This document shows, one piece after another, positions 16,201 to 26,370 of a DNA stretch of 64,000 nt; positions within the stretch are counted from its first letter, which is position 1, and each line of letters opens with the position of its first letter. This stretch comes from Bacillota bacterium (GTDB lineage Bacteria > Bacillota > Clostridia > Lachnospirales > Lachnospiraceae): positions 124,001 through 188,000 of the forward strand of contig JAEWSH010000037.1 in NCBI GenBank assembly GCA_023398375.1, read 5' to 3'. Under the pieces are notes generated by a model. That model searched no databases. It saw nothing but the letters and a program-made list of their open reading frames with translations, and was not told where the DNA came from. A program made the translations under genes and the position numbers.

Positions 16201-19200
16201 TTACTTTACTTTTCTTACGCCTTTTTCATCGACTTCATAGCCGTCGATATTGGTGCTTCTGGAAAGAGAACCATCGGTGTAAAAGTAATACCATTTACCG
16301 TCAATCTCAAGCCACTTACCAGATATCATCAGACCGTCCTTGGTAAAGTAATAGGTCTTGTTATTTCCGTTTGCACCGAGATCCCAAAAGCCGACTAACA
16401 TTGTCTTACCTAAATAAAAACGCCAGTTATAGCCGTCCTTGACCCATCCGGTTTTCAGCGTACCGTCGGTATTGAAGAAACACTTCACCCCATCAATGGT
16501 CTGTGTGCCGGTGAGGGTCTTGCCATCCTTGTAATACAGATACTGTCCGGCGTCATTTAGCGTCCAGCCCTGTGCTGTGTCAGGGTTGATGGTAAGTTTG
16601 ATGTAACGGTTAAGCATGGAGGAAACCTCCGCGCGGGTAGCATTCCCCTTTGGATTGAACTTATTATCATTGCCGCCCATCATAATGCCCGCCTGCTGCA
16701 TCGCTTTTACTGTGTCTTTGTAAGCACTGCCGATGCTGGAAGTGTCAGCGTAAGTTTTGGCTTCACGAGTGATTGGCAGCGTATAGCCTGTTGCCTTAGC
16801 ATAGTTTGCAAAGATCACTGCAATTTCCTCACGGGTAATCGCCCTGTCTGGGGCAAACTGGCTGCCTCCGATGTCCTGAATAATGCCCTTGCTGTACGCC
16901 CACTCAATATACGGACGATATGCACTGTCCGCATTGACATCTGTAAAGTTGTTTGTGGTGTATGCTTTCTCATCTACACCCGCTAATCTGCCAAGAGCTG
17001 TTACCAGCATGCCCCGCGTCACATCAGAATTCGGTGAAAATGCTGTGTCCGAGGTTCCTGAAAGAAGTCCTCTTCCTACCACATAATCAACAGATTCCTT
17101 TGCCCAATGGCTACTGATATCTGTAAACTTCGCTGTCGGTTCGGTATAACCAATACCATACTGCGAGAAGTGGGTAGTTGTGAAAATAACACAGCCTCTA
17201 TTTGTATCATAGGCAGAGCCTTCAATGCGGGTTACATTGCCCTTTGCGTCTACATAGACCGCATACAGACCGCCGACTGCTTCATTCTTGCCCAACGTAT
17301 ACGGGATAAATACCGTTGCAACTCCACCTCCGAAGTTGGATACTGTTTTGCCGCTGCCATAACCCACGGTGATGTCATATACCGGCCTAGTGCCAATGAT
17401 CTTTTTTGCCGCATCGGAAAGGTTTGTCTTAGGTGCAATAGCAATGCTGATGTTACCACTGCTCTGCTTCTGGATTTCAGCCAGCGCCTTTTTATCAAAG
17501 CTTACCTGTACAAGAGAACCGTTGATTTCAAGGTTGCTGACCCCGGCGCTCACAAGGCTGTCCAAAGAGCTGCGGGTAAGGGTTGCTTTTAAGGAAGCTG
17601 TGCCCTTTGGCATAGTAACGTCCAGCTCCACTGAAATTCCATTTGCAGTCTTGCCCTGACTTGTTGCATCGGACTGTGCCTTGGCAATAGCATCGGTTAC
17701 CGCTTTATCCGGGATAGATGCACTTGCCGTTCCATTCGGCCCTGCTGTTGCCGTGACAGGAGCTGCTACTGTTACCGGCTGGTTTGGCTTCTTTTCCGGT
17801 GTTGTGGTAGGAGTTGGCGCTCCGCTTCCGCCGGAGGAAGAACCGCCGCTGGAGGAACCGCCACCATTATCACTGCTGTTTTTGCTGTAATTTGCCGTAA
17901 CGGTAACCACCTTGCCCGGCATGGTAAAGGTTGTTATACTTGCTGTGCTGTTTGCAAAGGTTACGCCGTCGCTGCTGCTCCAGCCGGTGAAGGTATAGCC
18001 ACTTCGGCTGTCTGCTGTAATGGTCACGGTCTGACCCTCACTGTAGCTGCCTCCGCCTGTTCCATATGTCACGGTTACGGTATAGGTCGCATTGACCACG
18101 GTCAGCTTACCATTTGTATAGGTGACTGCATAGCTGTCGGCATTAGCAAGGGTTCCGCCACTGATGAGAATGTCATATTCGCCAACAATATTGGTGTCCC
18201 CAGCTGTTGTAGATATGGTCGGACTGGTAAAGGTGTCGCCGCCCACAAGCCCTTTTGCAGTATAGGTAAGCACTGGTATTGCCTCGCTCTTGATGATGTT
18301 CAGCTGATCATTTGCCTTAACGGTCAGCGCCTTTTTGCCAACAGTCAGTGACACAGATGCAGTCACTTCATTGTAGGTGTTGTTTGCCGCCTTGGTGGCA
18401 GTAATGGTCACGGTACCAGCCTTGTGGATCGTTGCTGTGGTACCGGAAATGCTGACGATGTTCGGGTCAGAGCTTTCAAAAGTCACGGCTCCGCCACCGC
18501 TTCCTCCTGTTGCAGAAAGGGTAAACGCACCGTCACCATAGGTCTTTGTACCGATACTTCCTATGTTAAGTGCTGCTTGATTCTGCTTATTAGTGTCAAA
18601 GCTAAGCTCTGTACTGGTGGCGGTGTTATAGTTATCATTGCCGTTGTAAACTGCCTTGACCTTGTAAATCTGCTTAGCAAGCCCTGTCCATGTGTAAGTT
18701 GCCTTGCCGCCTTTGATTACAGCGGTCTCGCCTGCAATATCCACATCACTGCCGCTTGTGCTGTTGACAAATTTTATGGTACCGGTAGGAGTTTCACCAT
18801 TGCCTGCACCTGTTACGGTTGCGGTCAGTGTCGCCTTAAGGCTTCCTGCATCATCGGAAATGTCTGCGCTTACTGTCACAGCAGGCGTTACCTTGCTAAC
18901 CGTAATGACAACCATCTTGGTTGTGTTTGTGATGGCTTCATAGTTTGCCACTGTACCTGCATTCGGTGTAAAAGTCACTTCATAGCCGCTGTTTGCCACA
19001 GTCGGAACCGTGCTGCCTTTTGTCCACGCAAAGGTGCCGTACTCAGTGCTGCCGCCGGTCAAGATGCTTGCAGACAGCTTTTGTCCGTAAGTAATGCTTG
19101 CTGCCGTAGGCCATGTAAGCGCTTCCAGCGTTGCCCGGTTGACTGCAAGGTTTACCTTCTGTGTTAAGTCAACACCTGACCAGTCGTAGTTATCAATGTC

Positions 19201-22200
19201 GTTTGGCGTAAACACCACATCGTAGCCGCTGTTAGCAACAGAAGGAATGATGCTGCCATCTTTCCATGCCCATGTGCCGGTTTTAGAGCCACCGGTCAGC
19301 CCAGAGTCGCTAAGGAGCTGCCCGTAGGTAATGCTTGCTGCCGTAGGCAATATGAGCACTTCCGGCGTTGCCCGATTGACTGCAAGGTTTACCTTCTGCG
19401 TTAAGTCAAGACCTGACCAGTCGTAGTTATCTATGTCATTTGGCGTAAACATTACATCATAACTGTTGTTGCCTGCAGTTGGAACGATATTTCCATTCTT
19501 CCACGCCCATGTGCCCGTTTCGGAGCCACCGGTCAGTTTGGAGTCGCTGAGAGGCTGCCCGTAGGTAATACCCGCAGCAGAAGGCCAAACAATATCGCTA
19601 TCGCTAACGGTAATTTTTTTGACAGTCAGTTTAAAAGTTTTGGTAGCAGAAATACCTACATTATCTGTGCCCTTTACGGAAAAGGAATACGTTCCGGCTG
19701 GCGCAATGCTGCCGTCAACGGTCAGTTCCCCTGTAGCGGCATTTATAGCCACGCCTGCCGGAATTGTTCCCTCTAAGCTATAAGTAATCGCTCCGGAACC
19801 GCTGGCGGTGAAGGTACATGCTTTGTTGGATTTTCTCACGACAGTCAAGCTGGTATTGGAATCCGTAAATCTAACAGTTCGGACGGCCGTTGCCGTTTTT
19901 GTAGCTGAGTTGCTCCAGCCCTTGCTATTGTACGCTTGCACCGCAAAATCGTACGAAGTTCCGTTTGCAAGATCGCTAAAGGTGTGGGTGAGTCCGCTGC
20001 TTACCGCAGTCCAGCTACTGCCACCGTCTTTTGACACCCGATAACTTGTAACGCTTGCTCCCCCCATATCCGAAGGTGCAGTCCAGTTCAGGAGAACATT
20101 TCCGTTCTCATCTGGTGTAGCGGTAAAATTTTGAGGTTTTGTGGAAACGGCAGCTATATCAAAGACCCCTGAAACGGCTTCACCATCGCCGGAAAGATTG
20201 CGTGCATATACCTGAAACGCTTGCTGTTGACCCCAGCTTATCACATGAAAATTGGGGTCCTTTTCTGTAAAGGTATAGCTAATATCGTTTCCAGCAGATA
20301 CAAACACCCCCATTGAGCCAATACATACCATGTATTCTGTAATTGTGCTGTCTCCCTGAAAATCAGGAGCCGCCCATGTCAAAGTGATACGCTTCTTATC
20401 GTCGTCATCTCTGAAGGTGGTGATGGCAAGGGCTTTCGGCCCACCGGGCTTGCGTCCGGGGATGGCCTCTATCGTTGCTTTAGCGCCTTTTTCATCCCCC
20501 GTAACTGCCCGCACTGCTAGTGTATAGTTAAGACCGTTCTCCATCCCTGTGAACGTGTATGTCAAATTGCTGCCGGCACTTATCCATGAACCGCCGTTGT
20601 CGTTGGAAACTTCATATCCAATGATTCCATCGGCATTGCTAGTAGGAATTGCCCATTGTAATGTAATTTCCTGATTGCCCACAGTTGTTTTAAGGTTTTG
20701 CGGTGCTGATGGCGCTAAACTAATCAAATGCGCAGGAAGTGTGCTGCTCTGTTCTCCACCCACATTTTTGAGGACAGGCAGCTTTTTGGTCTCAAAAACC
20801 CATGCAGAATCATTTGAAAACAAAGTACTGAAGTAATTATCAGCTTGGATAGCTGATGTGCTTATTGAGGCTCCATCTTTTCTGCTGCTGCCCTGTGGAG
20901 TTATCAGCATACCTTCAAAGGCAACCTCACCCTGAACATTTCCTTGAGAAATAAATCCTGCCACACGCCCGATGTTTTCTGAACCACTTACACTAATATT
21001 CAGTGCTGCAAGGTCTTTAACATTGTAGGTTTCGGTAATGCTGCCTGCGGCACCTCCCGCTTTACTAGTTGCATTAATCGCTCCAGTCGCAAAACAATTC
21101 GTTACGGTTGAAGATCCATAAGTGGAAATTGTGCCCACCACCCCGCCAATCTGTTGATACCCTTGAACCGAGCCGGTAGAATAACAATTTTTCACACTGC
21201 CGCCGGAGACTTCGCCCGCCACGCCTCCTTGAGACATGAAACCTCCTTGAAGGTCCACAGCGGCATAACAATTACTTAGAGTCCCAAATTTCACACTTCC
21301 TGCAACTCCGCCTGCGGTGGTAAAATTCGCATCAATACTGCCCGTAACGTAGCATTCAGATATTGTACCTTTAACCAGTCCCGCAATACCTCCTATGTTA
21401 TTTTTGGAAAATCCGGCTTTAATCTGGACATCTCTAAGACCGAGTTTTTTTACCTCGCCCCATTGATCAATTACACCAAACAGCCCCACATCGCTAATAT
21501 CCGTATTTGTAACCTTTAAATTGCTGATGGTTTTACCATTGCCGTCGAACTTTGACTTAAACGGAGTGTCATTGGAATTCCCTATAGGAGTCCAATCGGA
21601 AATCCCGGAAAGATCGATATCCGTTTCTAAGCGAAAATAAACGGTGTTGCCATATGCGTTTGCGTTAACTTTGCTTGCCATAAACACCAAGTCATTGGCG
21701 CTTGTAATTTGATAGGGACTATCTACAGTACCCGCACCCTCAAGTTTAGTTACCTCAGTCCCCGTCAGAAGCATCGCCGAAAACACCGAAAAATGCTCCG
21801 CAGACACTTCCAGTGTCCCTTCCTCCTGATCCACAGTGGTGTCCAAGCCCTCCGCTTCGTTCAGGCTGTCGTCCATGTGAAAGACCTTCAGCTCCTGCGC
21901 GGGTGCGGCGTCCTCCTTCACCATAGGCAGCTGTGCAAAGGAAACCTTAACTTCGCCCTTACTGGTATCGGGCTGAAGCTCGTTGCCGTCCGCGTCCGTA
22001 ATGGTGATATCGAAGGAAACCAGCTCCGTTATTGTTCTTGTGGTATCCACGGATTGTAATTCTTTACTGACCGCACTTTGGATTTTCTCTTTGTCCTCTG
22101 CACTGGTAACCTTCTCAGCATGAAGGACAGCCCCCTCCGGGAACACGTCCTTTTCCGCCTTGACGGTAATTTCTATGCCGTCTATGGTCTGGCTTCGGCT

Positions 22201-22980
22201 GAATGCCCACTGGACTTTTTCCTCAATCTGCACCTGAATCTCCGGCAATCTTACACCATTCGCAAGGGTATAACCCTCTGGTAGGACCGGCTCATAAAAA
22301 AACACCGCGCCTGCGTTTTCGGAATGAAAGGTATCCGAACCGCTGCGCTTCGCGTTGATTTGCCATGTAATGTCATTTAAAATAATATCTTCTGTCTTTG
22401 TTTTTTCTTTTATTACAGTTTTCACTGTGTCTGAAGGAGCTTCTGCATTATTGGAAATACTTTCCACAGCTACTGTAGTAGCTGTCTCTATAATATCTTC
22501 TGTGGAAGCCTCCTCTTTTTTTGTATTTTTTTTGTTATCTGTACTTTCTGTTGCCTCTTTAGAGGTATCGGAAATCTCTGTTTCAGAAGTTTCTGCTCTG
22601 GATTGCTGCTCTGTCATCTTTTCTTCCGTGGCTACTTCCGTAGTTTCCTTTGTGCTTGTTTCCTCGGTGCTTTCTACGGTATTCGCTTCTGTTTTTTCTT
22701 CTGTACTTTCTTCCGTGACATCCTCGTTATCAACTTTATCTTCAACGGTAACATGCAAAGAATCTGGTAGATTGATGTCCGATTCTTTTGCACCCATATC
22801 AAACCTCTGTTTTGTAATATCATCGGAAAGTGTTACAAAAGCGATGATTGTCTTTTCTTCCTCCTTTGCCTGCGCTTTGGTAGATAAGATACCACTGTAG
22901 TCCATAACCGAATTTACCATTAGAACTGCAAGTATTACTGCTAATATGCGTTTTCCTTTTGCTTTTAACAAATGTTTCAT
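16201..22980 (-). CDS. Giant SLH surface protein, GLUG/FN3/MBG domains
   Basis: About 2260 residues. Order (approximate residues of the longest frame): signal peptide 5-42; Ser/Thr/Glu-rich stretch 60-210; Ig-like region to 415; GLUG-type repeats 420-680 (GGIAGLVKG, GGVAGSVKF, GGVAGEVSG); three FN3 domains 765-1060; an Ig-like domain; three tandem MBG-type repeats 1124-1330 (ITYGQ...LTGGS); further Ig/MBG domains; an InlB-B-type repeat 1634-1697 (YTFTGWSS); a Gly/Ser linker; three SLH domains 1954-2127; and cell-wall-binding repeats 2140-2263 (GWVKDGYNWRFY, GKWYYFYTDGS). It is exported and wall-anchored, probably an adhesin. The inner ATG at 22980 is my preferred start because the 22992 ATG abuts the AGAGG site. 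GC content is higher than in the island on its right. Confidence 0.88.
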   Translation of the reverse strand: MKHLLKAKGKRILAVILAVLMVNSVMDYSGILSTKAQAKEEEKTIIAFVTLSDDITKQRFDMGAKESDINLPDSLHVTVEDKVDNEDVTEESTEEKTEANTVESTEETSTKETTEVATEEKMTEQQSRAETSETEISDTSKEATESTDNKKNTKKEEASTEDIIETATTVAVESISNNAEAPSDTVKTVIKEKTKTEDIILNDITWQINAKRSGSDTFHSENAGAVFFYEPVLPEGYTLANGVRLPEIQVQIEEKVQWAFSRSQTIDGIEITVKAEKDVFPEGAVLHAEKVTSAEDKEKIQSAVSKELQSVDTTRTITELVSFDITITDADGNELQPDTSKGEVKVSFAQLPMVKEDAAPAQELKVFHMDDSLNEAEGLDTTVDQEEGTLEVSAEHFSVFSAMLLTGTEVTKLEGAGTVDSPYQITSANDLVFMASKVNANAYGNTVYFRLETDIDLSGISDWTPIGNSNDTPFKSKFDGNGKTISNLKVTNTDISDVGLFGVIDQWGEVKKLGLRDVQIKAGFSKNNIGGIAGLVKGTISECYVTGSIDANFTTAGGVAGSVKFGTLSNCYAAVDLQGGFMSQGGVAGEVSGGSVKNCYSTGSVQGYQQIGGVVGTISTYGSSTVTNCFATGAINATSKAGGAAGSITETYNVKDLAALNISVSGSENIGRVAGFISQGNVQGEVAFEGMLITPQGSSRKDGASISTSAIQADNYFSTLFSNDSAWVFETKKLPVLKNVGGEQSSTLPAHLISLAPSAPQNLKTTVGNQEITLQWAIPTSNADGIIGYEVSNDNGGSWISAGSNLTYTFTGMENGLNYTLAVRAVTGDEKGAKATIEAIPGRKPGGPKALAITTFRDDDDKKRITLTWAAPDFQGDSTITEYMVCIGSMGVFVSAGNDISYTFTEKDPNFHVISWGQQQAFQVYARNLSGDGEAVSGVFDIAAVSTKPQNFTATPDENGNVLLNWTAPSDMGGASVTSYRVSKDGGSSWTAVSSGLTHTFSDLANGTSYDFAVQAYNSKGWSNSATKTATAVRTVRFTDSNTSLTVVRKSNKACTFTASGSGAITYSLEGTIPAGVAINAATGELTVDGSIAPAGTYSFSVKGTDNVGISATKTFKLTVKKITVSDSDIVWPSAAGITYGQPLSDSKLTGGSETGTWAWKNGNIVPTAGNNSYDVMFTPNDIDNYDWSGLDLTQKVNLAVNRATPEVLILPTAASITYGQLLSDSGLTGGSKTGTWAWKDGSIIPSVANSGYDVVFTPNDIDNYDWSGVDLTQKVNLAVNRATLEALTWPTAASITYGQKLSASILTGGSTEYGTFAWTKGSTVPTVANSGYEVTFTPNAGTVANYEAITNTTKMVVITVSKVTPAVTVSADISDDAGSLKATLTATVTGAGNGETPTGTIKFVNSTSGSDVDIAGETAVIKGGKATYTWTGLAKQIYKVKAVYNGNDNYNTATSTELSFDTNKQNQAALNIGSIGTKTYGDGAFTLSATGGSGGGAVTFESSDPNIVSISGTTATIHKAGTVTITATKAANNTYNEVTASVSLTVGKKALTVKANDQLNIIKSEAIPVLTYTAKGLVGGDTFTSPTISTTAGDTNIVGEYDILISGGTLANADSYAVTYTNGKLTVVNATYTVTVTYGTGGGSYSEGQTVTITADSRSGYTFTGWSSSDGVTFANSTASITTFTMPGKVVTVTANYSKNSSDNGGGSSSGGSSSGGSGAPTPTTTPEKKPNQPVTVAAPVTATAGPNGTASASIPDKAVTDAIAKAQSDATSQGKTANGISVELDVTMPKGTASLKATLTRSSLDSLVSAGVSNLEINGSLVQVSFDKKALAEIQKQSSGNISIAIAPKTNLSDAAKKIIGTRPVYDITVGYGSGKTVSNFGGGVATVFIPYTLGKNEAVGGLYAVYVDAKGNVTRIEGSAYDTNRGCVIFTTTHFSQYGIGYTEPTAKFTDISSHWAKESVDYVVGRGLLSGTSDTAFSPNSDVTRGMLVTALGRLAGVDEKAYTTNNFTDVNADSAYRPYIEWAYSKGIIQDIGGSQFAPDRAITREEIAVIFANYAKATGYTLPITREAKTYADTSSIGSAYKDTVKAMQQAGIMMGGNDNKFNPKGNATRAEVSSMLNRYIKLTINPDTAQGWTLNDAGQYLYYKDGKTLTGTQTIDGVKCFFNTDGTLKTGWVKDGYNWRFYLGKTMLVGFWDLGANGNNKTYYFTKDGLMISGKWLEIDGKWYYFYTDGSLSRSTNIDGYEVDEKGVRKVK
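18970..19610 (-). repeat. Tandem 237-bp repeats within the surface gene
   Basis: Two near-identical units begin at about 19137 and 19374 (GRTTGACTGCAAGGTTTACC), and a more diverged third lies at the lower-coordinate end. Each encodes one MBG-like module with ITYGQ, TGTWAWK and FTPNDIDNYDWSG. The copy number may vary between strains. Confidence 0.75.
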
Positions 22981-23013
22981 TTCATAAATCATCCTCTCAA
23001 ATAAATTCCATAT

Positions 23014-25440
23014 CTATATCATCTTTCTCTTTCTTGCTTCCGTTACAGCTGCTGTTTTACTGTTCACACCCAGCTTTTTAAAGTTCTGCTTGTTATGATA
23101 TTTCACATTTTCTACTTTGAGTCCCAGTTCCCCTGCAATCTCTGCGGTAGAAAGTCCTTCTGCCTGGAGCTTTAGGATTTTAATCGCATTTTCGCTAAAG
23201 TATGCCTCCTCGGTTGCCTGTTTTAAATATCCCGGGTAAGCACGTGCTATCTTTTCAGTCTCATCCAGTACCTCCTGATAGAATTTTGCATTCTTACCTT
23301 TCCAGACGGTTTCCTTTAGCATTCGGTTTACCGCAGCGCCTTCTCTGGAGATGAGCCGAACAAAGTGATAGCTTTCTGCCTGCGTCAATACCTTCCGTAA
23401 GGTTTCCTCCCATTTAGCTTCACCCATCCGGTACTGGATAATAGCAAGCAAAAGATCTGCTTCCATAGCTATATAAGTACGATGCATAAGTTCCGCATAA
23501 TACTGAATACGCTGCAACAGACTGATTGCTTTTTCATGTTTTCCCATTAATAGGTAGATGCGTACCTTAGTCAGATACCGAAAGCGCTCCATGGTGGAAA
23601 ATTCAATTTCCTCTTGCGGTGCCGTCTCCATCCATTCCACTGCCTCTGCTGTCTTTCCCTGATAAAGACCAATCCGAATCTGCAGGACAGTAAGATTCGA
23701 TAACAGTTTTGCTGCCCCTTCTTTTTCTGCCTTCTTCTGAAAATTAAGCAACAACTCCCTTGCATCCTCTGCATGATCATTTATGATATGGAGCCATGCA
23801 AGTATCGCTGCCGCCACAAAGCTTTGTTCGATTTTTCCTCCTGCCTGCGCCTGCATCATGCCTTTGTTCGTCAGATTGGCAATTTCATAGCTATCCTCTC
23901 CCTTTTCCAGGAAGCTCTCCGCCAGGGCAAGGTTTACCAGCCCTTTTCCATATTTTCCAAGTGTAAATTCTATGATTTTCCCAATACTCTTTGCCAGTTC
24001 CTTATCCCGCCTGCTCCATTCACAGAAATCCTTTCCCCCATTCATCTGGGAAGGAAGATTACTAGTAACGGAGAATTCAGGCAGGCTGATATTTCGGTTC
24101 ATCAACAAGGTCCCTGCATTTTTCATAATATCGATCAATGCACTGCTTCCACGATGTGGCAATGCAATGTCCAGATAGACAAGCTGACCTTTTGCCGCTT
24201 TTTTGGCACTTCCACTTAAGGTTCCTTCCAGCTGCTTTAATTCCTCATACCAGCGTTCACTTTCTTCTATATTTAAGAGCATGGACTGGAGCATGCTAAT
24301 GCCTGCCATGAGCTCCACGCTTTCCCTGATTTTTTCTTCCGGAAGAGAAAGGTAATATTCCCGAAGTTCATAATAATGACCGCTTGCCGGATTCTTTCTT
24401 GCATTTGATATTAAAAGTCCTGCAATTCTCTCCGTGTCGTGACATACCTCATACATTTTCAAGGCATTTGGGGTATCTCCCTCCAGTTCATAGTAAAGAC
24501 CTGCATTATAATAAAACCGTTGCCATCTCTCCTTCTGGTAGGTCCGAAGAAGCCTTCGTCTCATGGAATGCCGCATGGCAAGCTTGATTTCATAGATTCT
24601 CTTACCACCGACAGCCTCTTTAAACTGCATAAAATTGCCCAGTTGTTCCGCTATGCCAATCATTCTTTCTACATCACTTCTGCCTGTAATCATTTCTGCC
24701 AGATGCTTATTAAATTCCTCTACGATGCACACCTGCATGAGAAATTCCTGAATCTCTACCTCCCACTGGTCATAGACATGACTGTCAAGATAGTTCCAAA
24801 AATCATTTCGCATGCGTTCAATATAATTTGTATCAAAGGGTCTGCCTGCGGAAAGCTCCATTGCAAGAAGTCTTATTACAATTCCTATTCCTTTTGTAAG
24901 CCCTGTGACTTTTCTGAAATCTTCTTCTGTCAGTGTCAATCCCCATAAAATCAGATATTGCATCATCTCAGTTTCTGAAAGAACAAAATCTTCTTCCTCT
25001 ATCACCGTAAATACTTTCCTATAATAAATAGATGTCAGCCATGAGGGCATCCTGCTTCTTCCAGATAAGATTAACCAGACGTCCTGCCGTCTTGCCAACG
25101 TTTCAATTCTTTTGATCAATGCTTCTCTTAGCTGATCTGTCCTTAACTGATGCAGATCATCAATCACTACAATGATCTGCTTTTCACTAAGCGGGAAATC
25201 CAACTCTTCTTCACTTAACTTCTCTGCCGAAAAATAGTAATATTTTCTTTTCCCCATATAGTCACGAATAAAGAATGTTTTTCCACAGCCAGATATTCCA
25301 TAGAGATATACCGTCTGCGCCATAGCCTGTGCTGCCTTCATCTTCTTATTTGCCATTTTGGGACGTATGTAGAACTCCTCATCTGCCTGCTGACCTGGTT
25401 CTAAATATTTTTCTTTTTTCTCTTCCATTTTTAGCTCCAT
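23014..25440 (-). CDS. MalT-type ATP-dependent LuxR regulator
   Basis: An 808-residue STAND-type regulator. The N-terminus has a P-loop, GISGCGKTFFI (about residue 50), and a Walker-B-like IIVVIDDLHQL. A long helical repeat region of TPR type fills about 300-720. A C-terminal LuxR helix-turn-helix (LQAEGLSTAEIAGELGLKVE then NVKYHNKQNFKKLG) ends the protein. It lies 33 bp upstream of the giant surface-protein gene on the same strand, so it probably controls that gene, perhaps in response to a small ligand. The ligand is unknown. Confidence 0.85.
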   Translation of the reverse strand: MELKMEEKKEKYLEPGQQADEEFYIRPKMANKKMKAAQAMAQTVYLYGISGCGKTFFIRDYMGKRKYYYFSAEKLSEEELDFPLSEKQIIVVIDDLHQLRTDQLREALIKRIETLARRQDVWLILSGRSRMPSWLTSIYYRKVFTVIEEEDFVLSETEMMQYLILWGLTLTEEDFRKVTGLTKGIGIVIRLLAMELSAGRPFDTNYIERMRNDFWNYLDSHVYDQWEVEIQEFLMQVCIVEEFNKHLAEMITGRSDVERMIGIAEQLGNFMQFKEAVGGKRIYEIKLAMRHSMRRRLLRTYQKERWQRFYYNAGLYYELEGDTPNALKMYEVCHDTERIAGLLISNARKNPASGHYYELREYYLSLPEEKIRESVELMAGISMLQSMLLNIEESERWYEELKQLEGTLSGSAKKAAKGQLVYLDIALPHRGSSALIDIMKNAGTLLMNRNISLPEFSVTSNLPSQMNGGKDFCEWSRRDKELAKSIGKIIEFTLGKYGKGLVNLALAESFLEKGEDSYEIANLTNKGMMQAQAGGKIEQSFVAAAILAWLHIINDHAEDARELLLNFQKKAEKEGAAKLLSNLTVLQIRIGLYQGKTAEAVEWMETAPQEEIEFSTMERFRYLTKVRIYLLMGKHEKAISLLQRIQYYAELMHRTYIAMEADLLLAIIQYRMGEAKWEETLRKVLTQAESYHFVRLISREGAAVNRMLKETVWKGKNAKFYQEVLDETEKIARAYPGYLKQATEEAYFSENAIKILKLQAEGLSTAEIAGELGLKVENVKYHNKQNFKKLGVNSKTAAVTEARKRKMI

Positions 25441-25721
25441 CCGCTACCTTTCGCCACTCAATAATCAAGGTGATAAAAGATATTTATTCAACTTATATAT
25501 GTGATTTCTTTTTGAGTCAAATAAAATACTTCATATATTTTTTGCTTATTTTTTTCAATTTATGAAAATTCTACCATACGTAAATTCATAAAGCCACTCC
25601 GCAAAAGGGTAGTCTGGGGGTATTTTTGATAGTTTTTTGAATAAGTGCTTCAAAAGATGGTATTATTCTAAATCATTACTATAAATCTGTGATAACTCCT
25701 TAGAGTACCTTTAACCTAAAA

Positions 25722-25746
25722 TGGACAGTTGCCAAGCAACTGTCCA
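25722..25746. other. Perfect hairpin upstream of the regulator
   Basis: TGGACAGTTGC and GCAACTGTCCA form an 11-bp stem around CAA. It lies in the otherwise gene-free 25441-26370, next to repeat copy 3. Downstream bases on either strand lack a T tract, so a terminator role is doubtful. The rest of the 25441-25794 stretch is AT-rich with no ORF that I would support. Confidence 0.4.
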
Positions 25747-25794
25747 CCCACCAATGGGAAATTTGGATTGCAGCATTACCCTTGGCTCCCAACG

Positions 25795-26287
25795 GTGGCG
25801 CACCAACCCATTTATTCGACTTATAAGTAGAGAAGTATATTTCTTACACCGAGCCTTGGAAATTTCATAAAAATTGCATTACCTCATGATAAGCGCCAAT
25901 CACAAAGGTAATGCAATCCAAAAAACATACTACAACGGCAGTGAATCCCGCACACACAGCGCTCCCCACCCTACCTGAGGATTGGGGAATTCCTCGAATC
26001 CCGTCAGTTTTCTGGCTCCTTTTCTCATATATGCTTTGACTTTTTCTCCGTAGAGATAGGGATCATTGGCCTGGACGATGCCCTCTGCTGTCAAGTTATT
26101 GCTACAAACTTTTTTAACTTTTTTTGTGCCGTTTTTCGTTGAAAGTTCGTGGGCTGCTGTTACATTGTTGCTACTTTTTTGACTCCTGCCGTTATATTAT
26201 TGCTACATTTTCTAACGGCTGCTGTTATATTATTGCTGCAACGAATCATTGTAAAAATCACTTCTGATTGAATGTTCAGCTCAATCG
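25795..26287 (-). repeat. Dispersed repeat, copy 3
   Basis: A third copy, closest to copy 2 in its left part. It contains the S8 fragment at 25930-26082 and the 22-bp units to about 26240 (slightly decayed, TTATATTATTGCT). It ends at the same GATTGAATGT boundary. Just beyond, on the minus strand, AGGAGGAGGTGACTGC looks like the start of another truncated frame. Confidence 0.85.
25930..26082 (-). pseudogene. S8 peptidase 3' fragment, copy 3
   Basis: 153 bp, encoding ANDPYLYGEKVKAYMRKGAR through GWGALCVRDSLPL and a stop, with one Pro-to-Thr change (KLTGFEEF). It begins and ends at the same bases as the other two fragments. Confidence 0.85.
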
Positions 26288-26370
26288 AGCTTTCCCGATA
26301 TGTTATAGCAGTCACCTCCTCCTTTTATCGCATCAAAAAAACAGCCTATTTCTTTAAGCTGCTTCCTTGT

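Noticed and set aside
18424..19167. A 247-residue Cys-rich plus-strand ORF
   Set aside because: Antisense shadow of the surface-protein repeats; no start signal.
22355..22900. A 181-residue plus-strand ORF rich in Ser and Val
   Set aside because: It is the antisense of the Ser/Thr/Glu-rich part of the surface protein; biased composition makes the opposite strand open.
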